Assembly: GCA_018242105.1 (NCBI GenBank)
Contig: JAFECP010000007.1
Span: 1 to 64,000, forward strand
Direction of reading: 5' to 3'
Length of the DNA: 64,000 nucleotides
Source: Pseudomonadota bacterium
GTDB taxonomy: Bacteria > Pseudomonadota > Alphaproteobacteria > Micropepsales > Micropepsaceae
This document shows, piece after piece, positions 43,511 through 53,119 of this stretch. The first letter of the stretch is position 1, and every line of letters starts with the position of its first letter. The notes beneath the pieces are model-generated. The model was not told the DNA's origin. It worked only from the letters and a program-made list of their open reading frames with translations, and searched no databases. The translations under genes and the position numbers were made by a program.

Positions 43511-44797
43511 ATGAACGCCGCCCCCAAGATCGTGGACTCGGTCCTGCGCGAAATCGAAGCGCGCGAAGACCAGATCGTTGCGCTCACGCAGGATCTGATC
43601 CGTTTTCCCACCGTCAATCCGCCGGGCGAAGCCTACCGGCCTTGCGCGGAATATCTGGGCAATCGTCTCCTCAAGCGCGGCTTCCAGGTGGAATATGTGC
43701 GCGCCGAAGGAACGCCGGGCGACAGCGACAAATATCCGCGCATCAATGTGGTCGCGCGCCGCGAAGGCAAGCGCAAAGGCCCCTGCGTCCACTTCAACAG
43801 CCATATCGACGTAGTGCAGACCGGCGCGGGATGGACGGTCGATCCCTTCGGCGGCGAAGTGAAAGACGGCAAGGTCTATGGCCGCGGCGCTTGCGACATG
43901 AAAGGCGGCCTCGCCGCATCCGTCGTCGCGGTGGAAGCGCTGTTGGATTCCGGTTTCGATCTTCCCGGCGCCGTGGAGATTTCCGGCACGGTCGATGAAG
44001 AGTCCGGCGGTTATGGCGGCGTCGCTTATCTCGCGGAACGCGGATGGTTCTCGCAGCCGCGCGTGGATCACGTCATCATTCCCGAACCTTTGAACGTCGA
44101 TCGCGTCTGTATCGGCCATCGCGGCGTGTGGTGGGCGGAGATTGAAACCCTGGGCCGCATCGCGCATGGCTCGATGCCGTTCCTCGGCGACAGCGCCATC
44201 CGCCACATGAGCGCGGTATTGGAGAAGATCGAACACGAACTTTATCCGGCGCTCGCTGCGCGCCATTCGGATATGCCGGTGGTGCCGGAAGGCGCGCGCC
44301 AGTCCACCATGAACATCAATTCGCTGCATGGCGGCGAAGGCGAGGAGTTCACGGGATTGCCGGTGCCCTGCGTCGCCGATTCCTGCCGCATGATCATTGA
44401 CCGCCGCTTCCTGATCGAAGAGACGATCGAGTCGGTCAAAGGCGAAGTGACAGCCCTGCTGGACCGCGTAGCGAAAGAACGCCCGAGCTTCAAATACAAG
44501 ATGCGCGAATTGTTCAGCGTGCAGCCCTCCATGGCGGATCGCGACGGCCCCGTCGCGTCGGCAACCGCGAAAGCCGTGCGCCAGATTCTCGGCAAGGAAG
44601 CGCAGATCGTCTGCTCGCCTGGCACCTACGATCAGAAGCATGTCGATCGCATCGGCAAGCTGAAGGATTGCATCGCCTATGGCCCCGGCGTGCTCGATCT
44701 GGCGCATCAGCCGGATGAATGGGTGGGCATCGCCGACATGGTCAATTCGGCCAAGGTGATGGCCGTTTCCACCATGGATCTGCTGACACGCGGCTAA
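43511..44797 (+). CDS. M20-family metallohydrolase (ArgE/DapE-like)
   Basis: 428 aa. Metal-site motifs of M20 enzymes are present: HIDVV, GRGACDMKGG and TVDEESGG, with a later IIPEPL and a C-terminal His in DLAHQPDEW. A dimerisation domain fills residues ~190-310. M20 enzymes hydrolyse amide bonds of N-acyl amino acids, succinyl-diaminopimelate or carbamoyl compounds. The catabolic operon argues against a biosynthetic ArgE or DapE role. A GGAGTCGTCCCG sequence provides the ribosome-binding site. Its TAA overlaps the convergent tamB stop. Confidence 0.92.
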   Translation: MNAAPKIVDSVLREIEAREDQIVALTQDLIRFPTVNPPGEAYRPCAEYLGNRLLKRGFQVEYVRAEGTPGDSDKYPRINVVARREGKRKGPCVHFNSHIDVVQTGAGWTVDPFGGEVKDGKVYGRGACDMKGGLAASVVAVEALLDSGFDLPGAVEISGTVDEESGGYGGVAYLAERGWFSQPRVDHVIIPEPLNVDRVCIGHRGVWWAEIETLGRIAHGSMPFLGDSAIRHMSAVLEKIEHELYPALAARHSDMPVVPEGARQSTMNINSLHGGEGEEFTGLPVPCVADSCRMIIDRRFLIEETIESVKGEVTALLDRVAKERPSFKYKMRELFSVQPSMADRDGPVASATAKAVRQILGKEAQIVCSPGTYDQKHVDRIGKLKDCIAYGPGVLDLAHQPDEWVGIADMVNSAKVMAVSTMDLLTRG

Positions 44798-47700
44798 TAT
44801 TCGAACTGGTAGCTCAGACCGACGCTGCTGCCATTGTCCTGCGCGGCGCTGCCTTTGGTCGCCGTCGCATCGGTCATGGTGCTGAGCGTCGCCTGCGCTT
44901 TCAGCTTGCGCGTGAGATCCACCTGCACCTGAACCTGCGTGCCGCCGGACAGGCTCTGCTTGGCGCCGACATAGACGTTGCGCGCCACATATTTTCCCGC
45001 TTCCACCGTTGTCTGCTGATCGCTGCCGGCAGCCCCGCCGTTGGTGCTGCCCACGGAGAGGCGGTCAAGGCCCAAGGTTTTGCGGATCGAGCCCAACGGA
45101 TTGAATCCCGAACCGATGCCGCCCAGCGCGGCGACGGCTTGCGCGATCTGCGCCAGTTGCAGCGGCGTGAGCTGTTTCACGCTCTGCCGGAATAAAAGAT
45201 GCGCTAGCACTTCGTCCTGCGGCAGTTGCGGCGAGCTGGAGAGTGCGACCTTCGGCGCGGAGGCATAGCCGCCCACGGTCAACGTCGCGGTCACGCCGCC
45301 GGAAGCCGTCTGCGCCACGAAATTCAGCGTGGGATCGAGGCGGTTGCGCACGCCGGTGCCATCGAAGCGCACTTCGCCGGTGGTGAAATCGAGCACCTGC
45401 CCCGCCATGCTGAAGGTGCCGCGATTCATCTTGAACCCGCCGGCGACGAACGGCGTGGCACTGGTGCCTGTGAGGTGAATGCGCCCGCCCAGATCGGCGT
45501 CGATGCCATGACCGCGCACAAAAAACTGTCCGCGCGTGGTGATGGTGACATCGAGCGCCACGGAGCTTGCGGGCGCTGGCGGCGGCGGCGGCTTCTGACC
45601 GCGGCGGCGCACATCCAGCACCGCGACTTCCGGCGGGAAGCGCTCCGGCAGATCGATCTCGCCCTGGGTGACGAAGACCTTGCCGGAAAGGTTCATCGCG
45701 CCTTTCAGCTTGCCTGAAAGCTTCGCATCGCCCGAGAACGTCACCGTCATCAGATCGCTGACGATGGGCCGCGCGTCCTGCGCCGTGACGCTGACGTCGA
45801 TGGGCATTCCCGGTGCGGCAAGATCTATGGTGCCGCTGCCGCTGATGGTGCCATGTCCAGCCTGCGCGGAAAGGCGCGTGACATGCAGCACCTCGCCGTC
45901 CGCCTGCATCGTGGCGCTAACGTCTTGCAGCCGCAGCCCGCGTGCGAAGTCCCGCAGCTCGCCTTTGCTCAGTGTCACGCTGCCAATCGCGCGCGGCGCG
46001 GCCAAGGTTCCGGCGATATTCATGTCGATAGCAAGCGCGCCTTTCGCCTGCCGCCCATCGACGGCGAGGAACGGATTGAACATCGCCAGATCGGCATTGC
46101 CGCCCAGATGCAAGGCAAGCTTACCCGCCTGCAGCGGCACGCCGCCCGCCGCCGTGAGATGGGCGGAGCTTCCGGCGCTGAGCGAGGCATTCAGACTCAT
46201 CGCCTTGCCGCGCAGCGTGGCGCGCAAATCCAGATTGGCAGGCGCAATCGCCGTGGTGGAATAGCCGCTCACGCGCAGATCGCGGCCTTGCACGGCGATG
46301 GCGCCCTGCGGCGCGTCCAGTGTTCCGCTCAATTGTGCACTGGCGGATAACGTTCCGGTGGCGGAAAGCTGCGGCACGAACGCTTGCAAGGTTTGCGCTT
46401 GAATCCCACGCGCCGAGAAGGAAGCCGCCAGCTTCGGCGTCAGGCGGCCTGAAAGCTGCGCCTCGCCGCCGCCAACACTTACAACAAAGCGATCAACGGC
46501 CACGCCATTCGCAAAATCGATTACGGCAGGCGCACGCAGGGTGAACACCTGCTTTCGCCAATCGGCATTGAGTTTCTGCACCGCGACACGCCGGTTCGGC
46601 GCGTCGAGCACCGCGCTTGCCGCCAGATGGACGGGGTTCTGAGCGGCATCCCGAAGATCGGATTTCAGGGCGACGGAGAGCTTACCGAGCGGCCCCATCA
46701 ATTTCATTTCGGCATCGCCGGAAACGCCGCCCGCTTCGAACTTCCTTACCCCGGCCACAAGATCAAGGGACGGCTTTGCAAACGGATCGGCGACCGCACC
46801 CTGCACGGCGACGGCACCGGCTTTGTTTCCCGCCACGGAAACGCCAGAGGCTTGCGCCTTTATCGCGGCCACGGCCTGTGCGCCATGCGCTTTCAAATCC
46901 ACAGTGGCGTTCAGGCTGCCCGCGATCTTTGCACCGATGAACGATGCCATATCGGCGATATTGCGCAGGCCAATCTTCGCCGAACCGGTGACCGGTCCGG
47001 CCTGCGGAAGAACCGCGTTGGCCTGGACATCGAGAGACTTCCAGCTCGCGGCGAGTTTCCCATTGCGCGCCTTGCCGTTCGCGGCGCTTGCCAGCGCGGC
47101 GTCGATGGCGACGCGGGCATTGTCCAGGCTGCCTTGCACGCGCAGTTGCGCCGACGCCGGATTGGGAATGCCCACCGCCTGCATCACGATGCCAACGCGC
47201 TGACGCGCGAAACCTTTGCTTGCCATGTCGGCGCTGCCCGATGCGTGAAGCTGCGCCGTCTTCAACGGCCCAATGGCGGTGCCGGACAACATTGCAGTGC
47301 CGCTCAGCGTTGCCGCCAGCCGCGAAAGATCGAGCAATTCGAGATGCGTGTTGTAATCGAGGCTCTTGTTCCTGAAGCTTCCCGCGCCTTGCATCTTCAG
47401 ACCCGCGCCCTGCACCGACACTTTGGATTGCATGATGTTGCCGCCATCAAGATCGGCCTGAAGCGCCAGTGTGGCGTTGCGGCCGAGCATGCGGGCAATC
47501 AACGAAGCACCTTGCGCATCCACGCGGCCGTTCAATGCGAAGCGGGTTGTCTGCGCATCCAGCGTGGCAGCAACATGGAACGACGCCGATCCGCGCACAT
47601 CTTCGCCTTCCAGCGCCGCGAACGGCGCCAGCGACGGGATGGTCATATCGGCGTCGATCTTCGTGCGCCCCTGCGTGTCCGCGCTGCCTTTGATCGATGC

Positions 47701-48807
47701 GAGCGGATGGGACAGCGAAAAACGCACCGGCCGCGACGGCGAGGCCAGGTTGGCCTGCGCCGTCACGAAAACCGGTGCGTGCGCGAAAATATCCGGATGA
47801 TCGCCCTGGATGCGAACGCCATTGGCCGTGCCCTCCAGGTTCACCACGCCGTTGCTGCCATTCACATCGGCATCGATCTGGCCAAAATCGGTTCCATCCA
47901 CCGTCACGCCCGCGGCCTGAAATTTTGCCGCAATCCGGGGCGTATCGAAGTCACCCTGGATATGGCCCTGCATAGCGAGCGAGGCCCATGCCAGATCGGT
48001 GTCGGGCTGCATCGCGGGCGCGGATGCGGAGAAGCCGACATCCGCGGCGCGGTTGGCCAGCGACAGCGTGCCTTGCCCCGATGCCCGCAACGCACCTGCC
48101 GCGAGCCGAAACGCGATGTCATTCTTCGTGCTGTCGCCTTGCGCGCGCGCCTCAAGGGCAATCGGCTTCAGGCCCGGCAATCCCATCAGCGCCGCAAGAA
48201 TGCCGTTCGCGCCTTCTGCGATCGAGACCGTACCGTTCGCCACATCCTTTTCGATGCTGCCCCTCACGATATAACGGTCGTTGTCATCAAGGCGCATGAC
48301 GGTCACATCGGCCCGCGCCTGATGAACCGATTCATAGTGGAGCGACCCTTGCGCTTGCAGCAATGCGGCGTGGCCCATCACCGCCTGCGCGATCTCGATG
48401 CGCGGCGCCGACAATGAATCGACGTCAATTTGCGGCGTCGTGCCTTCGGATGCCTCTTCCGCTTGCGGCATGCGCAACATCGCGATCTTCGCGGCGGTCA
48501 CGCGATGGATCAGAATGTGATTGTCCATCGCACGCGCCGCGGACCAACCGAGCGAAACATCCTCGATCCGCAGCCAAACGCCCTTCGCGTCGCGGATCTC
48601 CACCACATTGGCATGAAGGTCATCGGGAAGATCGCCGCTTAGCCCTTGAACGCTGACTTGCCCGCCCGTCAGCTCTTCGACCAGAAAGGCGAGCGTTGCG
48701 TGGCCCGGCGGCGTTCGCAGCAGGCCGATCAGAAGCAACGCGATCGCGGCAAGCCCGATCAGGCTTGCGTGCAACGCTTTTCTGCCGATGGAAGACCAGT
48801 CGCGCAT
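44794..48807 (-). CDS. tamB: TamB, translocation and assembly module inner-membrane subunit
   Basis: 1337 aa. An N-terminal membrane anchor (ASLIGLAAIALLLIGLL) is followed by a long repetitive beta-rich region typical of bridge-like lipid-transfer and AsmA-like proteins. The C-terminal DUF490/TamB domain contains DEVLAHLLFRQSVKQLTPLQ-type text and ends in GLSYQFEY, a barrel-like signature that contacts TamA. TamB spans the periplasm and helps outer-membrane protein insertion and phospholipid transport. It overlaps tamA by one base (TGATG), so the subunits are co-translated. Confidence 0.95.
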   Translation of the reverse strand: MRDWSSIGRKALHASLIGLAAIALLLIGLLRTPPGHATLAFLVEELTGGQVSVQGLSGDLPDDLHANVVEIRDAKGVWLRIEDVSLGWSAARAMDNHILIHRVTAAKIAMLRMPQAEEASEGTTPQIDVDSLSAPRIEIAQAVMGHAALLQAQGSLHYESVHQARADVTVMRLDDNDRYIVRGSIEKDVANGTVSIAEGANGILAALMGLPGLKPIALEARAQGDSTKNDIAFRLAAGALRASGQGTLSLANRAADVGFSASAPAMQPDTDLAWASLAMQGHIQGDFDTPRIAAKFQAAGVTVDGTDFGQIDADVNGSNGVVNLEGTANGVRIQGDHPDIFAHAPVFVTAQANLASPSRPVRFSLSHPLASIKGSADTQGRTKIDADMTIPSLAPFAALEGEDVRGSASFHVAATLDAQTTRFALNGRVDAQGASLIARMLGRNATLALQADLDGGNIMQSKVSVQGAGLKMQGAGSFRNKSLDYNTHLELLDLSRLAATLSGTAMLSGTAIGPLKTAQLHASGSADMASKGFARQRVGIVMQAVGIPNPASAQLRVQGSLDNARVAIDAALASAANGKARNGKLAASWKSLDVQANAVLPQAGPVTGSAKIGLRNIADMASFIGAKIAGSLNATVDLKAHGAQAVAAIKAQASGVSVAGNKAGAVAVQGAVADPFAKPSLDLVAGVRKFEAGGVSGDAEMKLMGPLGKLSVALKSDLRDAAQNPVHLAASAVLDAPNRRVAVQKLNADWRKQVFTLRAPAVIDFANGVAVDRFVVSVGGGEAQLSGRLTPKLAASFSARGIQAQTLQAFVPQLSATGTLSASAQLSGTLDAPQGAIAVQGRDLRVSGYSTTAIAPANLDLRATLRGKAMSLNASLSAGSSAHLTAAGGVPLQAGKLALHLGGNADLAMFNPFLAVDGRQAKGALAIDMNIAGTLAAPRAIGSVTLSKGELRDFARGLRLQDVSATMQADGEVLHVTRLSAQAGHGTISGSGTIDLAAPGMPIDVSVTAQDARPIVSDLMTVTFSGDAKLSGKLKGAMNLSGKVFVTQGEIDLPERFPPEVAVLDVRRRGQKPPPPPAPASSVALDVTITTRGQFFVRGHGIDADLGGRIHLTGTSATPFVAGGFKMNRGTFSMAGQVLDFTTGEVRFDGTGVRNRLDPTLNFVAQTASGGVTATLTVGGYASAPKVALSSSPQLPQDEVLAHLLFRQSVKQLTPLQLAQIAQAVAALGGIGSGFNPLGSIRKTLGLDRLSVGSTNGGAAGSDQQTTVEAGKYVARNVYVGAKQSLSGGTQVQVQVDLTRKLKAQATLSTMTDATATKGSAAQDNGSSVGLSYQFEY

Positions 48808-50639
48808 CAGAACGCCTGTCCCAGGCCGATATAGACCTCAAAGGCATCGCCGCCGCGCACGCGCGTCACCGGCACCGCCACATCGAGACGCACTGCGCCA
48901 AGAGCGGTGTAATACCGCGCGCCGATACCCGCACCCATGCGGACGGGCCCGTGGAACGGCGCGCCATTCGCGCTTGCCTGCCCTGCATCCACGAACGCCG
49001 CGCCGCCCCAATCTTCGCCGATGCGCTGACGGAACTCGATCGTTCCCGAATCGACGGATTTTGCGCCCACCGGCTTGCCATCCGGAAACATCGGGCCGAT
49101 CGATTGATAAGCGAAGCCACGCACCGTGGCGCTGCCGCCCGCATAGAGCCGCTGGTCTGGCGGCAGTTCGAGATTGGAGCCGCCCAATATGCTGCCCGCC
49201 AATCCGCGCAACGCCACGATGGAGCGGCCATCGCCGCTGACATCGAAATAAGTGGACGCCGACGCCTGCAGCACAAAGAAGGTGAGATCGCTGGCGCCGA
49301 AGGATTTCACCGGTGTCACGGCGAGCGACGCCCGCAGGCCCTTGGTGGGATCGCGTAGCACATCGGCAATGCCCGTGCTGTCATAGCTGACCGTGAGCGG
49401 CAGACTGAAAAGCTGATAGAGACGGCTTGCACTTTCCTGGGCGACTTCATCGTGGGAATAGGAAAGCCCGCCGCTGCCCGTCCACATATCGTTGAATTTG
49501 CGGCGCAGGAATCCGGCGACGGTCTCCGCTTTCTGATCGTAGGCATCCAGATTCTGCTTGATGGCGGAGACATCGAATTCCAGCGTCTGATCGGGGCGCA
49601 GGAAGAGCGGCTTGATGAATTGCGCAGAGAGCGTGTAACCGAGGCCGGTGGTGGAGTTGCCCAACCCCGTTCCCGCCGCGGTCAGATTCAACTGCTCGGC
49701 ATTGCCGAACAGATTGCGATGCGACCATGTCGTGGAAAGGCTGATGCCCAGATCGGTGGAATAGGCGGCGGTGATCGCTACCGCGTGCTTCTTGCGCTCC
49801 TGCACATCGAAGATCAGGGGAATGCGCCCGTCCGCATCCAGATGATCGGCCGCATGCACTGTGACGCCGGAGAACACGCCCAGCGCCACCAGGGCCTTCC
49901 GTGCCTCCTCGATCCTGCTGGGCTTGTAGCGGTCGCCGGGTTTGATCTTCAGGGCGCGGCGCGCGAAGCTTTCGTTCACATCGGCCAGGCCTTTGAAGGT
50001 GATCGCGCCGATATCGGCCTGTGCGCCGGCTTCGACCTTGAACGAAACATTCAACTCATGCTTCTTGTCGTCAGCATAGGCGATGGGCGCATCGACTTTG
50101 GCGAGGGCATAGCCGTCCTCCTGCAACGCATTCAGAAGCCGCGTCTGCGCATCCAGAACATTGCCCGCGATCGCCGGATCGCCGCTCTTGATGCCCAGCG
50201 ATTGCCGGTCGCCATCCGGAACCGCGCCGTCGATCTCGACCTTGCCCAGATGAAAGAGCGGGCCTTTGTCGATCGCGACATCGACGCTGGCATTTGCGCC
50301 GGCCGGCACCTTATCCAGGGCATCGGCCAGGCCGGGATCCGTCAACGCATGGCTGCCGATGGTGATTGTCACCGTGTTCAAATAATAGCCGAAGCTGTCG
50401 AGCGCGGTTTGGAGCCGTGGAATATCGCTGCGCGCGCGCGCGATAAGCGCGAATGGAGGAACCGGCACCTTGCCCTTGAGCGTGACGAGTTGCGCGCTCG
50501 CCGCGAGCGTTGCGTCGATACTGTCCGAGCCGGTCTTGGCGATGGTGACCGTGTAAGGCTGCGGATCGGCCGCGCGCGCAGGAACCGCGGCCAGGCAGGC
50601 TGCGGAAAACAGAGCTGCGATCGGCGGGCGAAGCTTCAT
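48807..50639 (-). CDS. tamA: TamA, BamA-family outer-membrane assembly protein
   Basis: 610 aa. Signal peptide (PIAALFSAACLAAVPARAA), about three POTRA domains (residues ~25-270) and an Omp85 barrel from ~280 on, with LYAGGSATVRGFAYQSIGP carrying the conserved V-R-G-[FY] lid-lock motif and a closing F (GLGQAF) for BAM recognition. It pairs with TamB encoded directly downstream. It assembles a subset of outer-membrane proteins. Confidence 0.95.
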   Translation of the reverse strand: MKLRPPIAALFSAACLAAVPARAADPQPYTVTIAKTGSDSIDATLAASAQLVTLKGKVPVPPFALIARARSDIPRLQTALDSFGYYLNTVTITIGSHALTDPGLADALDKVPAGANASVDVAIDKGPLFHLGKVEIDGAVPDGDRQSLGIKSGDPAIAGNVLDAQTRLLNALQEDGYALAKVDAPIAYADDKKHELNVSFKVEAGAQADIGAITFKGLADVNESFARRALKIKPGDRYKPSRIEEARKALVALGVFSGVTVHAADHLDADGRIPLIFDVQERKKHAVAITAAYSTDLGISLSTTWSHRNLFGNAEQLNLTAAGTGLGNSTTGLGYTLSAQFIKPLFLRPDQTLEFDVSAIKQNLDAYDQKAETVAGFLRRKFNDMWTGSGGLSYSHDEVAQESASRLYQLFSLPLTVSYDSTGIADVLRDPTKGLRASLAVTPVKSFGASDLTFFVLQASASTYFDVSGDGRSIVALRGLAGSILGGSNLELPPDQRLYAGGSATVRGFAYQSIGPMFPDGKPVGAKSVDSGTIEFRQRIGEDWGGAAFVDAGQASANGAPFHGPVRMGAGIGARYYTALGAVRLDVAVPVTRVRGGDAFEVYIGLGQAF

Positions 50640-50655
50640 GCTGATCCCAGTTGGA

Positions 50656-50913
50656 CTACGGCTGATCCGGCCGCAGGGATTTGCGGAATGTTCTGTCCCG
50701 CTTCAGATGCCACTCCCGGCTCATCGCGTCATGCCGCGTGGGATGCCGCTCGGCATAGAGGAATATCCAGCACCGGCCCCGGGTTGCTTTCGCGCCGGCG
50801 CCCGCATTGTGCTTGGTGAAACGGCCATCCAGGTCGGTCGTCCACCCGGTATAGGTCCGCCAGCCGCGCCCGGCCGGGCTCCCCAGAACATAAACGTAGA
50901 AGGCCTTTTTCAT
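50656..50913 (-). CDS. GIY-YIG nuclease family protein
   Basis: 85 aa. The GIY-YIG-type core is visible as FYVYVLGS, then RTYTGWTTDLDGRFTKHNAG, with a later Glu in LYAERHPTR. Standalone domains of this size (YhbQ/UPF0213 type) are widespread in Gram-negative bacteria, and the role is mostly unknown. It sits 16 bp upstream of tamA on the same strand but probably has an independent role. Confidence 0.88.
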   Translation of the reverse strand: MKKAFYVYVLGSPAGRGWRTYTGWTTDLDGRFTKHNAGAGAKATRGRCWIFLYAERHPTRHDAMSREWHLKRDRTFRKSLRPDQP

Positions 50914-50996
50914 GCCGGACAGCGCTTCACAAAATCTTGGCGGATAGAAATCGGCTTTCGCGCGTTGTGGCTCCGTCCACTGTAAAGGCTGACGCC

Positions 50997-51359
50997 ATGG
51001 CCCTGTTCCTCACCCCGCAAATCATTGAAGGAGCTTACGAATTCCTACGCGCCACGCCGCCCTTCCGCAACTGGAAGCTGCCGGAGGCCGACGAGGTCGC
51101 CTTCGTGGTGTCCCGCCACAAAATGCATGTCGGTTATCACCGCGGGTCGCGGCGCAAAATATATTCCCATGAGATCGGCATCTCATCGGCCTGCGTCGGC
51201 CACACCAACACGCTGCTGCGCACCATGGCGCATGAGATGATCCACCAGTACCAGCAGCGCCAGCGCAGCGATACGCCAAATACCGAGCACAATGCGGAGT
51301 TCATGCGGCTGGCGCGCATCGTTTGCCGCCATCACGGTTGGGACGAAAAGGAATTCTGA
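50997..51359 (+). CDS. SprT-like zinc metalloprotease domain protein
   Basis: 120 aa from the ATG at 50997; an in-frame start 60 bases upstream is less likely because the SprT-like fold begins at LFLTPQIIEGAYEFL. The zinc motif H-E-M-I-H lies in MAHEMIHQYQQR, with a third ligand candidate in EHNAEFMRLA. It resembles SprT/Spartan-like proteases, which in eukaryotes act on DNA-protein crosslinks; bacterial members are poorly known. The C-terminal zinc-ribbon of longer SprT proteins is missing. It is divergent from the GIY-YIG gene. Confidence 0.86.
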   Translation: MALFLTPQIIEGAYEFLRATPPFRNWKLPEADEVAFVVSRHKMHVGYHRGSRRKIYSHEIGISSACVGHTNTLLRTMAHEMIHQYQQRQRSDTPNTEHNAEFMRLARIVCRHHGWDEKEF

Positions 51360-51362
51360 GCG

Positions 51363-51752
51363 TCAGGCAGGCGCCGCGCCAAGCATCGATTTTGCGGTGT
51401 GCGAAAGCTGGATGACGTTGAATGGCTTCTGCAGCGTGTGGATGGAGCGTTCGCGAACGAATGCCGGCGGCTTTTCAGTGCTATAGCCGGTCATGAACAG
51501 GACTTTCAGATCGGGCCGCATTTCCAGCGCGCCTTGCGCCAGTTCGTAGCCGCCCAGACGCGGCATCTTTATATCGGAGATCAGCAATTCGATTTCCGGA
51601 TGGCCGCGCAGAATTTCCAGCGCACTGACGCCATCGCCCGCTTCATAAACCGTAAAGCCGTCGTCCTTCAGCGTCTCTACGGCGACGATGCGCAGCATCG
51701 CTTCGTCTTCCGCGATCAGGATGGTGTGGTTCTCGTGGGCTGCAGAATTCAT
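51363..51752 (-). CDS. Single-domain response regulator (CheY-like)
   Basis: 129 aa receiver domain with no output domain. Acidic pocket EDE at residues ~15-17, phospho-acceptor Asp in LLISDIKMPRLGG, Thr in LFMTGYS and Lys in LQKPFN. It is the last gene of the TonB-YfiR-kinase operon and overlaps the kinase stop by 4 bases, so it is the likely phosphorylation partner. Without an output domain it must signal through protein binding or a phosphorelay. Confidence 0.93.
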   Translation of the reverse strand: MNSAAHENHTILIAEDEAMLRIVAVETLKDDGFTVYEAGDGVSALEILRGHPEIELLISDIKMPRLGGYELAQGALEMRPDLKVLFMTGYSTEKPPAFVRERSIHTLQKPFNVIQLSHTAKSMLGAAPA

Positions 51753-53119
51753 GTTTGCGGACTTTCATCGCTCGTTGAGCGCGGCAACAGAATTGTGATG
51801 ATCGTACCCGAACCCGGGGCGCTTTCGATACCGAGATAGCCGCCCGATTGTCGCACAAAACCGAACGCCGTGCTGAGCCCCAATCCGGTTCCCTGGCCCA
51901 TCGGCTTGGTGGTGAAGAACGGATCGATCGCCTGGCGGCGCGTATCTTCGCTCATCCCCTCGCCATCGTCGCAGACGCGCAGCTCGATATAGTCGCCGGT
52001 GGCGAACCCATCGGCGCCAAGCGGCGGCGTCAGGCCGGATAGGTCGGTTGTTTCAATGGACAGCTTGCCGCCATCCGGCATGGCGTCGCGCGCGTTGATC
52101 GCCAGATTGAGGATAACGTTTTCCATCTGGTTCACGTCGCACAGCGTTGACCATTGCGCATCGAGCTTCAACGCCGTTTCCACGCGGTGGCCCACCGATT
52201 GGTCGATCAGCTCACGCATGCCCTCGATCAACCCGCTCAAATTCACCGGTCTCGGCGTTAGAGGCTGGCGGCGGGCAAAGGCGAGCAGCCGCTGCGTGAG
52301 GTTGGCGGCGCGGCGAAGCCCCTCTTCCGCGGATTCGATATAGCGCGCCAGTGGCTTGGCATCTTCTCCAAGGCGGCGCTGGAGAAGCTGCAGATTGCCC
52401 ATCGCGATCATCAGGAGATTGTTAAAATCGTGCGCGATGCCGCCGGAAAGCTGTCCGATCGCCTCCATCTTCTGGCTTTGCCGCAAGGCCTCTTCCGTCT
52501 TGCGGCGTTCCTCCATTTCGGTCTGGAGCTGCAGGTTCAGCACCGCCAGAGATTCCGCGCGCGCTTCCAATTCCCTATTGGCGCGCGCCAGAGCGCGCTG
52601 TGAAACGCCAAGCACGATGAGAACCAGCGCCCCCATGACGACGAGAAGACCGATGCCCAGATAGCGCGCGGTGCGCCGCTGCGGCGTTTCCTCGGTCGCC
52701 CAGATATAGACCGTACCGATTTTCACCTTCTGCTGCGCCACCGGCACCGATATCGCCAGAAGGCCCAGTTTCGAAAGCTGCGAGATGTTGCCCAGATCGT
52801 AGGGCACAGGCCCGACACGCGACGTGCTCGCCATCAGCCTTCCGCTCCTGTCGTAAACCGCGACGGCCTGCAGTTCCGGATTGACCTTCATCGCATCGAC
52901 ATATTCCTGCGCCGCCTTGCGGTCGCCGAATACGACCGCCGCCGTTTCATTGGCGGCGAGAATGGAAGCCTGCTCGGTGAAGTCCTTCACCTGCTGGGCG
53001 CGATAGATGTTCTCCTCATAAAGCGCGATAGCCACGCCGGAGAAGATGAGGAATGCGGCAGCGATCAGCGCCAGAAGCACTGGTATCCGCCACTGCGACG
53101 CGCTGTGCGGATTGCTCAT
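51749..53119 (-). CDS. Membrane sensor histidine kinase with CHASE8-like sensor
   Basis: 456 aa. Two membrane helices (residues ~12-35 and ~155-175) flank a periplasmic segment with QASILAANETAAVVFGDRKA, typical of CHASE8. A coiled coil (EARAESLAVLNLQLQTEMEE) leads to the HisKA domain with GIAHDFNNLL and the HATPase with NLAINARDAMPDGG, DDGEGM and GQGTGLGLSTAFGF, all intact. It should phosphorylate the adjacent response regulator. YfiR-type proteins often control partner sensors from the periplasm. It overlaps yfiR and the response regulator genes by 4 bases each. Confidence 0.93.
   Translation of the reverse strand: MSNPHSASQWRIPVLLALIAAAFLIFSGVAIALYEENIYRAQQVKDFTEQASILAANETAAVVFGDRKAAQEYVDAMKVNPELQAVAVYDRSGRLMASTSRVGPVPYDLGNISQLSKLGLLAISVPVAQQKVKIGTVYIWATEETPQRRTARYLGIGLLVVMGALVLIVLGVSQRALARANRELEARAESLAVLNLQLQTEMEERRKTEEALRQSQKMEAIGQLSGGIAHDFNNLLMIAMGNLQLLQRRLGEDAKPLARYIESAEEGLRRAANLTQRLLAFARRQPLTPRPVNLSGLIEGMRELIDQSVGHRVETALKLDAQWSTLCDVNQMENVILNLAINARDAMPDGGKLSIETTDLSGLTPPLGADGFATGDYIELRVCDDGEGMSEDTRRQAIDPFFTTKPMGQGTGLGLSTAFGFVRQSGGYLGIESAPGSGTIITILLPRSTSDESPQT

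Noticed and set aside
43511-44797. Biosynthetic ArgE or DapE
   Set aside because: M20 motifs alone do not distinguish them; the aldehyde dehydrogenase/SDR operon suggests a catabolic hydrolase.
46627-48417. 596-codon frame antisense to tamB
   Set aside because: tamB reading is continuous and recognised from anchor to C-terminal domain; the antisense product is an Arg/His-rich shadow.
49452-50819. 455-codon frame antisense to tamA and into the GIY-YIG gene
   Set aside because: It crosses two recognised genes and has no family features.
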